A stretch of 64,000 nucleotides of DNA from Pinus tabuliformis. Lineage: Eukaryota; Streptophyta; Pinopsida; Pinales; Pinaceae. The notes beneath the pieces are model-generated. The model had not been told where the DNA came from. It did not search any database and saw only the letters and a list, made by a program, of their open reading frames with translations. The stretch covers positions 1,022,797,208 through 1,022,861,207 of the forward strand of contig CM062804.1 in assembly GCA_031772625.1 (NCBI GenBank), read 5' to 3'. Below are positions 42,961-54,975 of this stretch, piece by piece. The position numbers and the translations under genes were made by a program. Numbering within the stretch: the first letter of the stretch is position 1; each line of letters starts with the position of its first letter.

Positions 42961-43607
42961 AGCTCCCCTTCTGCAGACATTTTTGCGACACCATTTTGTA
43001 CCATGACAAGCTTAAAGCAGAATTTGTCCTTAGGTGGCAGAGTTGATCATATTGGATTCGTGAAGGAATCTTCTATCCAATAGCATATAATTTTAATATT
43101 TTCGAATTCATATAATATTTTTCATCTTATTTATTTTAAACATAATGCTTGATTTTTTTTGGACAGTTTCAAAGGGCCGAATAAAAAAAATAACATAAAA
43201 TATACACATAAAAAAAATAAAATAAAAAAATATCACTATCTTCGTTTACAAGCTCTCTTCAAAAAAATACTCTTGGTTTTCGAATTTATTTAAATAGTTG
43301 AAAAAATCTTACGTAAACACGTGTCTGCAAAATGCAATTGGAATATTACATTGCCAAATTTAAAATTAGATGTCATAACATAATAAAAAATAAATAATTA
43401 ATTGTTTCCATTTAATTTAATTAAATATAAAATTAACATAAATTTATAATAATTATATTCAAATATTTTCGAAATAAATGTAAACAAATTTATTATTATT
43501 TTATTTTTTTAATTATTATACTAAAGCATTTTTTTAAAAAATATAATTGTTATTATTATATGGGTTGGGGGCATAGTTAATTGCAATGAGATCATTCTAG
43601 ATCTGAC
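42961..43607. other. Unassigned AT-rich DNA
   Basis: Very A+T-rich; no gene, repeat boundary or element recognised. Confidence 0.35.
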
Positions 43608-43865
43608 CATCTATTAGTTCCGAGTTGATCAATCTCATTTATTTGTTATAATCAAAGTTAAAAAAAAATATTATACATAAAGTATATGTAATTTATTTTT
43701 CTAGACGTTGATTAGATAACATAGCCAAACACTTATCATCTATTAGTTCCGAGTTGATCAATCTCATTTATTTGTTATAATCAAAGTTAAAAAAAAATAT
43801 TATACGTAAAGTATATGTAATTTATTTTTCTAGATGTTGATTAGATAACATAGCCAAACACTCAT
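43608..43865. repeat. 129-bp tandem duplication (two copies)
   Basis: Units 43608-43736 and 43737-43865 differ at only a handful of positions, so the duplication is recent or gene-converted. Each holds a poly(A)9 tract. Confidence 0.9.
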
Positions 43866-44027
43866 CTCTAGGACGAGTAACCTCCTCATGCATTAAATTG
43901 GTCAATAATATGGTTGTGTGTAGTGTCAGTACAATTTTTTTGGAAATTAGAGTCCTAGCATGCTATGTAAAGCCTTGCAAGTGCAAGGACACTCCAAGGA
44001 TGCTCCAACACACCCTCTCTACTATTC

Positions 44028-44081
44028 AAATTTGTTAATATTTAGTTTACTAACAAGTAAAATATAACATTGTTCACTTTG

Positions 44082-44166
<85 letters not shown>

Positions 44167-44712
44167 AAACATTTATCATAATTAAGAAATGACAAGTTTA
44201 TAAAAATGATTATTGGAGAGGCACTATACAATTCAATATGGGAGAAATGTTGTATTATTTGTAAATGATTGTAAACATTCATCTCAATACGGGAAAGATG
44301 TAGTTTTAATAAAATGAAACATTAGGTCAAAAAGTAATAATAATAAAATATTATGTTAACTCAATTAAAAAAATATATAAAAATATAAAAATAATACATT
44401 AATTTAATTCAATTTATTATATTGTAATTTAAATATATTTATAACATCAGAATACAGCTAAATAATAATGATTCATATTTCAAAATATGTACTTAATAAA
44501 CATACGAAAACTTAATATATTTAATTAATTAACATCAATTATATATATAGATATATATATAATACACCATACTTTTTACATTCTTTACTTGGACTAAAGT
44601 TCTAATGTTGTGTCATTGGAATAATTTTCTTAGTTATAGACTAGTGCATAACCAGACCTATCTATGTATCATTTTGATATGAAGTAATATAAAGAATCTC
44701 ACTAGCTTACAA
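44028..44712. repeat. Dispersed repeat copy II (uninterrupted apart from a microsatellite)
   Basis: Colinear with the three pieces of copy I (21913-22021, 37491-37579, 39537-39838), and carries neither the Tat-like element nor the poly(A)-tailed insert. It contains its own (TA)n tract at 44084-44164 and an extra ~45 bp near 44630-44675. Confidence 0.75.
44084..44164. repeat. Microsatellite (TA)n with one TATC interruption
   Basis: About 80 bp of alternating TA with a single 'tatctata' interruption near 44115. Confidence 0.95.
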
Positions 44713-44799
44713 AAGAAAATAGTTTCCCCAACCATCTTTTTAGAAGTTATTTTGTGTATTCAATTAGAAGTTTAATAAAATTGTTATTTAATTTTTTTC

Positions 44800-44987
44800 T
44801 GGTTGAACACATAATATTTTGGATTAGGAATCCTATGTAAATACTATAAATACAAAAATAAGAGAAGTTGGAAGATGAAGATACACTGGGAGATGGAACC
44901 CAATAGTCTCCCTCTCCTTGTATATAGTCATATTCTATCTTAATGCAAATAAATCAACACATTCGTGGAGTTACTCCTGGACTGACA
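44800..44987 (+). repeat. 5' LTR of the Ty1/copia element (left edge uncertain)
   Basis: The right edge ...CCTGGACTGACA is fixed by the adjacent primer site. The left edge is placed at TGGTTGAACACA near 44800 but could lie up to ~50 bp earlier. It contains a TATA-like 'actataaatac' near 44840. Confidence 0.5.
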
Positions 44988-46079
44988 TGGTATTAGAACC
45001 AACTCCCAAATTAACCTTTTGTGTTGTAACTCCTGTAGAACTATGCCATTATTCTCTGCCAAATATTTGTCCAATCTCTGTCATTATCCTTTATCCCCTG
45101 ATTGTTTTATCAATTACAAACTTTGCCTCTATTTTGAACGTTGGTGTCTCCTTGAAATAACTTCATGTGTGAGGAATCTCTACAAACTCTCTCCTTTAAT
45201 CGCTCCATACTCGGCCCCCTTGCTCTTTATGCATTGAATGGAATATTGTTGGAGGAATGCATAGTGGAAGACACAGTGGAATACCTTGACTGTGTTAGAC
45301 GTTTCTCTACATACAATATGTTGAAGTTGATCGTGAGACAGTGAAGACCGTGTGTGTGTTGATGGATGGTCTATTGCATGCTTTGCGAAGACAATGTGCC
45401 TCTTTTTGAAATCTGTGTGCGATTACTAAGTTCTCTGTGGTAATTTCCATACTGTGAATACCATTGAGTATCTGTCTTGTGCCGTGTATAGATTTTTGAA
45501 GATTATTTATGGTGAATGTCGTGTTAATGGTATGGAGGATGGTATATTGGCTCTGCGTTGAAATTATGTGAAGACTGTGGGTTCTTTATTATATGCATTG
45601 TGCTGGCATGGTCGTTGTTTATTATATGTTGGTGAAATACGTTGAAATCCAGTTTTGAAGGTTGTATGGTCATATTAAAAGTGGTGTCATATTTTATATT
45701 TCATGAGTGAACTTATATAATATTCTTTGTGTCCCTTCTTAAATAAAAATGATAAAAGTGTATGAATTATTTTTAAAAGGTGTGAGTGGTATATTAAAGG
45801 AGGTGTGAGTGGTATGGTATTATATGCCATATGATATATGATAGTATATGTTATGGATGATATATGGGGAAAATATATATTATTTGAATATTGAGAGCTT
45901 CCATTTGAAGACATAATTATATGAAAATTAATTAGTTGCAGAGACATCAATTTTATTGCAAGTATTTTGGGCTCAGTTAAAATTTTATGATGCATTCACT
46001 TATCTCTATAGTGGGAGTAGTTCTCACTGGAAAGAGAACTAATATGAGTGGTCAAGGAAGATAAAACACATCCTCATTT

Positions 46080-46560
46080 TTAATGAGTTGTGGAAATGAG
46101 TTTGTGAAGAAGAAGGAGACAGTGCACCTGAAAAGCCTACTTCATATAAGGAGCTTTCCATATGGGAAAACAAGAACATCAAAGCCTATGCCTTGATTTC
46201 AACATCAGTAAACGGAGAGGTGAATCATCATATTTATCCATTTTCAAATGCCTTTGAATCCTTAAAGAAGTTGAAGGAATTGTATGACTCACACTCTGAA
46301 CTTGAAGTTGTTCAATAAATGATCAATTTGTTCAATCTTGAGTTGAAAAATGATAACCCTCTTTCCTTAGCATCAGAAATAAGATCCATTATGCATCACA
46401 TAAAAACCATTGGTGTTGAAATAGATGCTCCTCTCACTACTTATGTCCAGGCACTATATCACACTTACTCACATTATATTGAGTCATTGAAAGCAAGTGG
46501 AAAACTTAAGTAGATTTCATTTGACTCCCTTGAGAAGAAGTTTGCTGAAAGAGAGAAGGA
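46080..46560 (+). pseudogene. Ty1/copia Gag region (fossil)
   Basis: The translation resembles the UBN2-type Gag of plant copia elements: a segment like 'NKNIKAYALISTSVNGEV' near 46170-46230, followed by 'LFNLELKNDNPLSLASEI' and 'YVQALYHTYSHYIESL' (46325-46490). Gag forms the particle shell that packages the RNA. The remains are broken and not expressible as a full protein. Confidence 0.65.
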
Positions 46561-47539
46561 TTTTGGGAAGAATATAGCTCCTCATTCTTCTGAAGAAGTT
46601 GTGTGCCTTGCACAAAAAGAGAAGAATCGTGCACAAGATTCTTCTAGAGGAAGAGGTGGTTGAAGAAGAAGAGGAAGGAAGAATTTTAGAGGCGAGGGGG
46701 CAGACATTTCGAAGGAGAAAGGTCTGGTCTTCATTGTATATGATGAAATAGAGATGGAGATGATGCTTCCACATGTAAGTTGCCTTGGGATAGAATCAAG
46801 CAGGAAAGCAATGAAGGAAAAGGTAAAACACCTGACAAAGGGAAAGGAAAAGCACCTGAATCTGCTCATTATGTTGTGGAACATTGCAACATTGGAGTAA
46901 CTGAAGACTTATTCAATGCTTCACTTTATTCATGGAAAGATGCTTGGTTGCTTAACTCAGGAGCAACTTATCACATGAATTTTAGGAGAGATTTATTTTA
47001 AGAATTCACTGACAATGTTGATGGAGGGGTATACTTTGTAGACAAGTCAAAACTCAAGCCATTAGGGCTTGGCACCATCAAGCTCAAACTTCCTGGTCTT
47101 CCAAACTTTCTTTTGCATGATGTTTTATAATTCCCAGAGTGTAGGAGAAACTTGTTTTCTTTGGTCCACATCTACTAGCAAGGGCACTCCATTCACATAT
47201 TTGATGGCAAGGTTGAGGTCATAAAAGCATCATATCACTCAATTGTCATGAATAGGATAGAAGAAGAAAGACTTCTGAAGTTGCAAGGAACCTATGCTCG
47301 TGCACAAAACTTTTCATATAGTTCTCACTATGATGAAGGTACATTTCCATCAAGTCTTTTATGACATGCTAGATGTAGGAATTTGAACTATGAAAACCTT
47401 CGTTTGTTGAAGAAAAATGGTGTTAGTAGTTTTCTTACAATTCCTAGGAAACTTAATAAATGTGATGCTTGTATCTTAGGAAAGCACAACAAATAGTATT
47501 TTCATGATTCTCATTCCAGAGCACATAGAAAACTTGAAC

Positions 47540-48243
47540 TCATTATTGTTGATTTATGTGGCCCAATGCCTTTTCCTTCTACAAATGGTAATAAATATAT
47601 GATGTCATTTATTGATGACTACACCAGAATGTGTTGGGTTTATTTATTGAAGAACAAATCTAAAGCTTTTGAAACATTCAAGAACTTTCATACATGGATT
47701 GAAAATTATACACAATATCATATTATCTCTATTCGTACTGATAACGGAAAAGAATATACTTCAAATGAATTTGAAAGCTATCTTCTCCAACATGGGATTA
47801 AACATCAAACAATTGTACCTTATAATCCCCAACAGAATGAAGTAGATGAAAGAATGAAGAGGAAAAAATTAAATATGGTACATTCCATTATGTTTTTCAA
47901 GAATTTTAAGATGATTTTTTGGGTTGTTGTAATTCTATGTGTTATGTATATAAAGAAAATGTGTCCATCTCATGTTATAAAAAACAAGACTCCCTATGAA
48001 ATGTTGTATGGCCACATTCCTTCGATGAGGCATATCAGGGTTTTTGGTTCCACCTGTTATTCCTTGATACCTAAGGAAAATAGAAACAAACTTGGTGCAA
48101 GGAGTCGCAAATGTATCTTCTTGGGGTACTCAAATACCTCCAAAGCATACTGTCTTTATGATGAAGTGAATAAGAAGTTTATAATATCTAGATATGTCAT
48201 CTTTCTTGAATCTTCCAAGACTGACAATGTTGTTGAGTGGTAG
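47540..48243 (+). pseudogene. Ty1/copia integrase core (fossil)
   Basis: The longest open part (226 codons from 47566) holds the integrase catalytic region: FIDDYTRMCWVYLLKNKSKA, then IRTDNGKEYTSNEFESYL with the second acidic residue, then 'NPQQNEVDERM' for the third. The GKARV-like C-terminal part 'RVFGSTCYSLIPKE...CIFLGYS' follows. The region is typical of plant Ty1/copia and belongs to a broken element. Confidence 0.8.
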
Positions 48244-48615
48244 CTTGATCGTCTGGATAGATTCAGACATGCAAAGTATTTTCAAGAGTTTAATAATGAT
48301 ATTCCATATCTTGAAGGGGGGATTCCTATATTGGATAAATCTGTGGAATATTCTTCTGAAGCACTCTCTCCCCCATATAAAGCTCCAACCACTGATGACA
48401 CTTTGAGTGACGTAATTGAAAGAATTGGGGAGACTAAATCTTGATTCAGCCCCATCTCAGTCAATTGAGTAGCCTAGGCCATCTCAGAAAGTTCCTCCAA
48501 AATGGCTAACAATTACACTTGAAAGTGTTCATCCTGATGAGGTTGGAAAGACAGGAACAAGAAGGTCACCTAGACATAATGGAGACAATGCATACAATCC
48601 TATTCATTAGTTGAT

Positions 48616-49370
48616 ATGGATGTTTCTTATGATTGTGAATTGAATATGTCTACAGATATCGAGCCAACTTCCTTCAAAGAAGTCACTTCTCATGATGAAT
48701 GGAAAGAAGCGTTGCAGAAAGAATATGATAGTTTGATAAAGAATGGAACCTGGAAGCTCGTTGATACTCCATTGGAAACCAAACCAATAGGTTGCAAGTG
48801 GGTCTCCAAGAACAAGTATAAAGCAAATGGCTCACTTGATAAGCACAAAGCTAGGCTTGTGGAAAAATATTTTTCATAGAAGGAAGGGGTTGACTATGAG
48901 GAGAATTTTGCCCCCACAGAAAAATGGGCTACCATCTAGACACTCTTTTCCTTGGCAGCTCATAACAGTTAGAAAGTCCATCAAATGGATGTAAAAAATG
49001 CTTTCTTGAATGGAGATTTAAAAGGGAATGATTTTATTTCTGAACCATAAGGAGTTTTTGTGAAGGGTCAGGGACACAAAGTATGCAAGCTTGTAAAATC
49101 CTTGTATGGACTCAAGCAAGCACTGCGAGCATGGTAAGAGAAGTTAACTAAGCATCTTTTGAATCAAAATTTCAAACATTATGATCTTGATGATGCAATT
49201 TTGTTTGTCGAGAAATTTAGAAAAACAGTTGTATACCTTGTGGTGTATGTAAATGATCTCTTGATGACAGCGAACAAGGAGAGCTATATTGCATCCATAA
49301 AAAAAGAACTGAGGAAAGGTTTTGAAATGACATATTTGGGCTATGTTCACTACTATCTAGTATTAAAGTA
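48616..49370 (+). pseudogene. Ty1/copia reverse transcriptase (fossil)
   Basis: The RT start 'PTSFKEVTSHDEWKEALQKE' with 'NGTWKLVD' and 'GCKWVSKNKYKANGSLDKHK' is seen at 48660-48860. The palm active-site region near 49240 reads YVNDLLMTANKE, and 'YVHYYLVLK' lies near 49345. These are copia RT landmarks in the expected order. Decayed. Confidence 0.8.
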
Positions 49371-49688
49371 ACTCAACATCTGAAGTTTATATTCCTCTCT
49401 CAGAAGAAGTACATTAGAGATCTATTGAACAGGTTTTGCACGGTTGAGTGCAATCCTTTAACTACTTTAATGGAACATAACGTAAAGCTCACATCCACTA
49501 AAGGAAATTAATTTGAGGATGCAACAAAGTATAGACAGCTCATAGGAAGTCTCAAGTACTTGACTACTACCAGACCAAACATTTCATTTGTTGTTGGAAT
49601 CCTCTCCACGTTTATGCAAAAGCCTTGTTAGGATCACTGAACTTCATTATGACACTTTCCGGGAATTTTACAAGAAGAACTGTCATGG

Positions 49689-50284
49689 TGATCTAGGTGG
49701 ATGTTGGTGGCCACCTTCCTATTCCACTTGGACCCCCACCACTGTCTCTTTCAAAAAAAAAATCCTTAATTGTAGCACAGTTTACTATTTTTGGTAGTTT
49801 TTCGGGTCCTGAACTTTCATATTCATTTTGAGGCCCTAAACGATGTGTTTTGGGAAAACCAAAGCCCTTGAAAAGTTGTAGTCCTTAGATAGATATTTCT
49901 AATGAGGTAGTGTATGCATCAAATGGAGATCGTATGCCAAAGTTACAACCACGGGAAGTTGATGTTCCAATTTATCCAAATAGGGCCCATAGTTTTGGTG
50001 CTTCATCTCCTAGGTTTAGGATTTTGGGTGTTTAGGGTTTTCTATTGTTTCTCAATAGTAAATGGGCCTCTGAGCCTCATTGTAACACAGTTCACAGGCA
50101 TGTATCTGCCACATCTCTTCTCAGAGATGAACTACCATCGCCCAAGCTAGTCTTATTTCCATTTTGTTTGTAGGCATATTTTAGCGTTTGATATTAATGA
50201 AATGAAAGAAATTTTATTTCTATTACATCTCTATATTTATGGTTATATATGTAATTTGTTGCATTCCTATTTAATTTTGGATCA
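49689..50284 (+). repeat. 5' LTR of the second Ty3/gypsy element (596 bp)
   Basis: Runs from TGATCTAGG to TTGGATCA, giving TG...CA ends with a 5-bp terminal inversion TGATC/GATCA. One base later comes the primer site. The left edge is inferred from the inversion and from the end of copia coding DNA. With no partner LTR, no age can be given. Confidence 0.6.
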
Positions 50285-50285
50285 G

Positions 50286-50299
50286 TGGTATTAGAGTGG
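50286..50299 (+). other. Primer-binding site of the second Ty3/gypsy element
   Basis: TGGTATTAGAGTGG is close to the complement of the initiator tRNA-Met 3' end (TGGTATCAGAGC). It is one base inside the LTR, as usual for plant Ty3/gypsy chromoviruses. Confidence 0.7.
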
Positions 50300-50499
50300 T
50301 CTTCTCTTTCTTTATTTTTCTTTGTGTGTCCCCAACGAGGTAGGGATATAAGGAGTTAGGGCTCGAACTAGTCGAACCTTTGCAAGACCAACCTCACAAA
50401 TCCTCATAGCCTCCCATGTCAGAAGAGAAGAAATATGAGGGGACAAGAGATCCTTTCAAAATATTTCTCGAAGAAGCCCTCGAGTGACAGAGGAATGCG

Positions 50500-51365
50500 A
50501 TGATGGAAAACTTTGCCCAGATCCTTCAGCGGCTACCCAAGGGCAATGCATCTCCTTCTAGCAGCTACTCTGGAAGTGCCACACCCTTTAAGGTACAATT
50601 TAACTTTGATATCCCCATATTTGAGGGTTATATAGATGCAAACGTCATAGATAAATGGTTAAATTTTCTAGAAGGATATTTTTCTATTCATGATATTTCT
50701 AGCCGGGGAAAGATTACTTTTTCACTTCTCAAAGCCACCCCCCATGTCAAGGAATGGTGGGAAACATACTGTGAGAAGAAGGATGAAATTACACCCTCAC
50801 TATTTACAACCACAACCACTTGGAATTCATTTTGAGACGCCATCAAGGAGAAATACTACCCTGTTGGGAGCTATGAGAATAAATACATAAAGTGGACCAC
50901 ACTGTGGCAGGGAAGGGACCAAGACATGTTAGAGTTTACCAATGTTTTTCATACCCTTCGCACAAAGTTGGGTATCAAGGATTCTAAGAAATATTTGGTA
51001 CTCAAGTACCACGACTTCCTACACAGGTACATCCAAGATGAGATGGAGTTCCTGGACATCTCCTCACTCGACATGGTGTACTGATACACTGTTAATATTG
51101 AGCAGAAGTTAAAAAAAGTGAGATTTTGGATTTGTGAATCCAAAGCAAGGGAAAGGCACCCCCAAACCATTGAGTAAAGGGAAAAGCCAAGGCTGGGTGA
51201 CCCAAGATAAACCATCAATGTCGTAGGAAAATACAAACACCACGAAGACAAAGAAGGACACAGGAAAGTGGTGTGGGTTCCATAAGAGCTCCACTCACAA
51301 CACAAGTGAGTGTCAGGCCAAGCAGTCACTGGTGGCCAAGATGAAGGCTTATGCGTCAGACACAT
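50500..51365 (+). pseudogene. Ty3/gypsy Gag region (fossil)
   Basis: The 111-codon open part from 50500 carries the plant Ty3/gypsy Gag pattern 'FNFDIPIFEGYIDANVIDKW' with 'LLKATPHVKEWWETY' (50590-50770). Further Gag-like pieces continue to a Cys/His cluster near 51280-51320. Gag forms the particle shell. Broken. Confidence 0.75.
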
Positions 51366-51979
51366 GTTCTGACTCTAAGTCAGAACCCGACAAGGGGAAT
51401 GAAAAAGGGAAGCAAATCATTAATGAAGAGCCCAGTGCCACTATGGAAACCACCAATATCCATAAGATTGAGCCTGAAGATCCAAAGGAGGGGGAACACC
51501 TATTCCACTCATAGATGTGGGTGAAGGGATCTTCGCTGCAGTTCATTATCGACAGTAGGAGCCAAAAGAACTTCATTTTAGCAGAGGTCATGAAGTAGAT
51601 AGGCCTACTAACTACAACACATCTGTAGTCATACACCATCGGGTGGCTTCACCAAGGATGAGATATTCATGTCAGCCAGTAGTGTCACCTTCCCTACAGT
51701 ATCAAGCCCTTCACGGATGAGGTAATTTGTGATGTTTATCCTCTTGAATTTTGTGATGTATTATTAGGACAACCATACTTGTGGAAGCGACATGCTTTAT
51801 ATGATTCTAGACCCTGGTCTGTTATTATTTCTTTGGGTAGTAAGTTATACAAAATACCAGAGGTAGCCCTGCCTACTGCCATCTCTTTGATCTATGCTAA
51901 GCAATGCAGCAATATCATCTCCTAGACTGGGAAATTTGTTTTCTTTCTGATTCGCTCTCAAAGTAAGGAGAAGATCATA

Positions 51980-53420
51980 GCCACATCCATGGCCCCTAGG
52001 AAGGGTTCCTTCCCACAGCAGAAGCAGGTGGATATGATCGTGGAAGAATACAAGGATATCTTCTCCTCACCCATAGGGGTACCCTTGCATTGTCAGGTCA
52101 AGCATTTGATTGATCTAACACTTGGATCACCTCTACCCAACGGGATGATATAATGTCGCTCCATTCTGGAAAATGAAGAGATCAAGTGGAAAATCCAGAA
52201 GTTGTTGCGAAAAGGGCACATCCGACCAAGTTCCTCACCTTGTGGAAGCCTAATTCTACTTGTACAGAATAAGGATGGGACTTGGAGGCTCTACATTGAT
52301 TATCAGTCACTAAAAAAAATAACTATTAGGAACAGGTATCCAATTCCACGATTGATGACCTTCTAGACCAACTCAAGGGGGCCAAGTATTTCAGCAAGAT
52401 TAATCTGAAGTTTGGCTATCACCAGGTTCTAATAGAGCCCATAGATGTATGGAAGACCACCTTCAAATCCAAGGAAGGTCTTTTTGAGTGGTTGGTTATG
52501 CCCTTCGGGTTGACAAAAGCCCCTGCTACTTTTATGAGGCTAATGGATGACATCTTGTGGCCCTTCACCAACTCATTCGTGGTTTTTATCTGGATGACAT
52601 CCTCATATTTAGCAAGAGTTGGGAAGACCACTTACAACACATTCTGCAGGTCTTGCAAACTGTTCGGCAACACAAATTGTGTGCCAACTTGGAAAAATGC
52701 ACCTTTGGCATGAACCAGGTCCAAAATTTGAGGTGCATCATAGATGAGCGTGGTGTGCATGTTGATCCAACTAACATCTAAGTCATTTAGGATTGGCCAA
52801 CCCTGACCACTCTAATGGAGCTTCGCATCCTTTTGGGCCTTGAAATTTTTTATCGGAGGTTCATGTTGGGATTCTCCCATATCACTTGGCCTTTGAGCTA
52901 AATTACTAAGGGAGGGGCGAAAGAAAAATTTTCCTGGTTTAATTCCCAAAACAAGGTGTTCATTGAGTTGAAGCACTGACTCTACTCTACACTAGTACTC
53001 ACACTGCCAGACCTGCAACAGCCATTTGAAATCAAGATAGACACCTTAGACTATGTTATTGGTGCAGTCCTCACCCAACACGGGAATCTAGTGGCCTATC
53101 ATAGTGAGACACTTTCTGATACAATTGGGAAGTACCCCACCTATGATAAATAGATGTATTCCATCATGCAAGCTTTCCGATAATGGAAGCATTACATAAT
53201 GGGGAAGGAGATGGTCATCCACACTGATCACCAACCTCTTAAGTCTATACAGACACAAGGGAATTTGTAAAATGATAGAAGTGGTCTACATATCTTCAAC
53301 AATTCCACTTGAACACTAAATAAAAAAGGGTAGCACCAAAAATGTTGTAGACTGCCTCAACCGACCCACAGTTGCAGCACTAACTACTATTCTCAACTCT
53401 TGTGGCCAAGAGACCTCTGG
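51980..53420 (+). pseudogene. Ty3/gypsy reverse transcriptase and RNase H (fossil)
   Basis: Landmarks in order: 'EEYKDIFSSPIGVPL' (52050), 'LLRKGHIRPSSSPCGS' (52205), the FSKI-N region (52390), '[13 protein letters not shown]' (52497), the [10 protein letters not shown] active site (52580), and RNase H landmarks near 53030-53230. The order is Ty3/gypsy. Broken. Confidence 0.8.
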
Positions 53421-53469
53421 ATGGCCGCAACTATACAAAAATGATCCAAATTTTACCTCCACATCGTAG

Positions 53470-54960
53470 ATGCTAGTAGATGGAAAGAAAGTTTTTTATT
53501 TCCACCTCCACAACTCATTATTATGCTACTTAGACCACCTTTGTGTTCCTTCAAGCGAGCGTGCTAAGCTGATTTGGGAAGCGCACTACAGTTGGCTCGC
53601 AGGACACTTTGGTGTGGAGAAAATTGTGGTTGTACTACAAAAGTACTTTTATTGGCCCAAACTCTAACTAGATGTTGGGAAATATATAGAATCATGCAAT
53701 GCATGTGCCATCACCAAGCCAACCATCAAGAAGAGAGGCCTATACACTCCTCTACCTACTCCTAGCCAATCGTGGGAATCTACCAAGCAGGGTAATGGTC
53801 ATCTATTTGTGGTCGTGGATAGATTTTCTAAGATGGCTATATTGGCGGCCTACAAGAAGAATATCACAATAGAGAAAACTGCCAAACTCTTCTTTGAATG
53901 AGTATGGGTACATTTTGGGATCTCATAGACCATTATATCATATTGGGATAGCAGGTTCCTGAGCACATTCTGGTCAAGCCTTTGGAAACTATTGGACACC
54001 AAGGTCACCAAGTCAATTGCCTTCCATCCCTAGAGTGATGGCCAGATGGAGGTCATCAATAGGATGATAGTGCACATACTCTGCATGTACAACTCCAAGC
54101 ATCCACGAACCTGGGATGAGAGTCTTCCCTATGTGAAACATAGTTATAATAGAGTTCTCCATAGCTCGACTAGTCATAATCCCTTTCAAGTGGGTCTCAT
54201 ATTTCAACCATTGTGTCTGGTTGATGTTGCCATGCCTCATCCAACTACATAGAAATAATCCATACATGTATTTTCCGAGGCTTATAAAGAGACCAAATTT
54301 ATTGAACACATCCACCAATAGGTTCATGACATCTTGGAGAAGTGAAATGCCAAGTACAAGTAGTGACATGAGAAACATAGAAATAATCCATACATGTATT
54401 TTTTGAGGCTTATAAAGAGACCACATTTATTGAACACATCCAACACATCCACCAATAGGTTCACAACATCTTGGAGAAGTCAAATGCCAAGTACAAGTAG
54501 TGACATGAGAAACATCGGGTTCCACACAAGTTTAAGGTGGGCGAAAGCTTTTGGTGGTATTTTCAGAAAGAACGCCTTACAAGAGCCCATCAGAAGCTCA
54601 TACCGCTCTAATTATATGGTCCTTACACCATTACCAAGGTTGTGGAAGACAATACTTTTGATCTCAGCATTCCCCCATTCGTTGGCATGCACCCAGTGTT
54701 CAATGTGGACTGCCTTAGACCATACTTCCCACCATTACTGGACACATCAAACATTGCAGAACAACTCACAACAACAAATTTAAACCCAAAATGCATGGAA
54801 CAGGCCACAACTGATTGGATTATGGACACACAAGTCAAGAACACTTGCTAACAGAAGATCCAACTATATCGGGTTGTCAAAGTTGGCCAACTCCTACACC
54901 AAGGAAAGTGGCTCACTAGGGACCAAGTTCAACAGAAGTTTCCCTATCTCATGGAGGCAC
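53470..54960 (+). pseudogene. Ty3/gypsy integrase with C-terminal extension (fossil)
   Basis: Zinc-binding H-H-C-C start near 53575-53730 ('AGHFGVEKIVVVLQKYFYWP'), catalytic core near 53800-54190 ('VVDRFSKMA'), and a C-terminal part near 54600-54960 ('DLSIPPFVGMHPVFNVDCL', then 'GKWLTRDQVQQKFPYL'). The last segment may be a decayed chromodomain-like tail, which would place it among chromoviruses; this is uncertain. Broken. Confidence 0.7.
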
Positions 54961-54975
54961 TCAACGCGATGGGGA

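Larger units (their letters stand above)
44800..49688 (+). mobile_element. Ty1/copia LTR retrotransposon, decayed, 3' end missing
   Basis: Order on the plus strand: LTR end at 44987, a primer site TGGTATTAGAACC (44988-45000, initiator tRNA-Met type), a leader, then Gag (about 46080-46560), protease with AWLLNSGATYHMNF (46940-46990), integrase (47540-48240) and reverse transcriptase (48610-49370). The start of the final RNase H region ends near 49.6 kb. No second LTR is found; the element stops where the next element's LTR begins. It is broken at many points (on the order of ten or more) and is old. Confidence 0.85.
49689..54975 (+). mobile_element. Ty3/gypsy LTR retrotransposon, decayed, 3' LTR not in view
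   Basis: A 596-bp 5' LTR (49689-50284) is followed by a primer site, Gag (50500-51100), zinc-binding and protease region (51270-51800), reverse transcriptase and RNase H (51980-53420), integrase (53470-54640) and a C-terminal extension (to about 54960). It begins where the copia element stops, suggesting insertion into it. No 3' LTR is seen before the CACTA-like terminus at 54976. Broken at many points (ten or more); old. Confidence 0.85.

Noticed and set aside
45687-45995. 102-codon minus frame in the copia leader
   Set aside because: A+T-rich sequence on the antisense strand of a retroelement leader; no domain.
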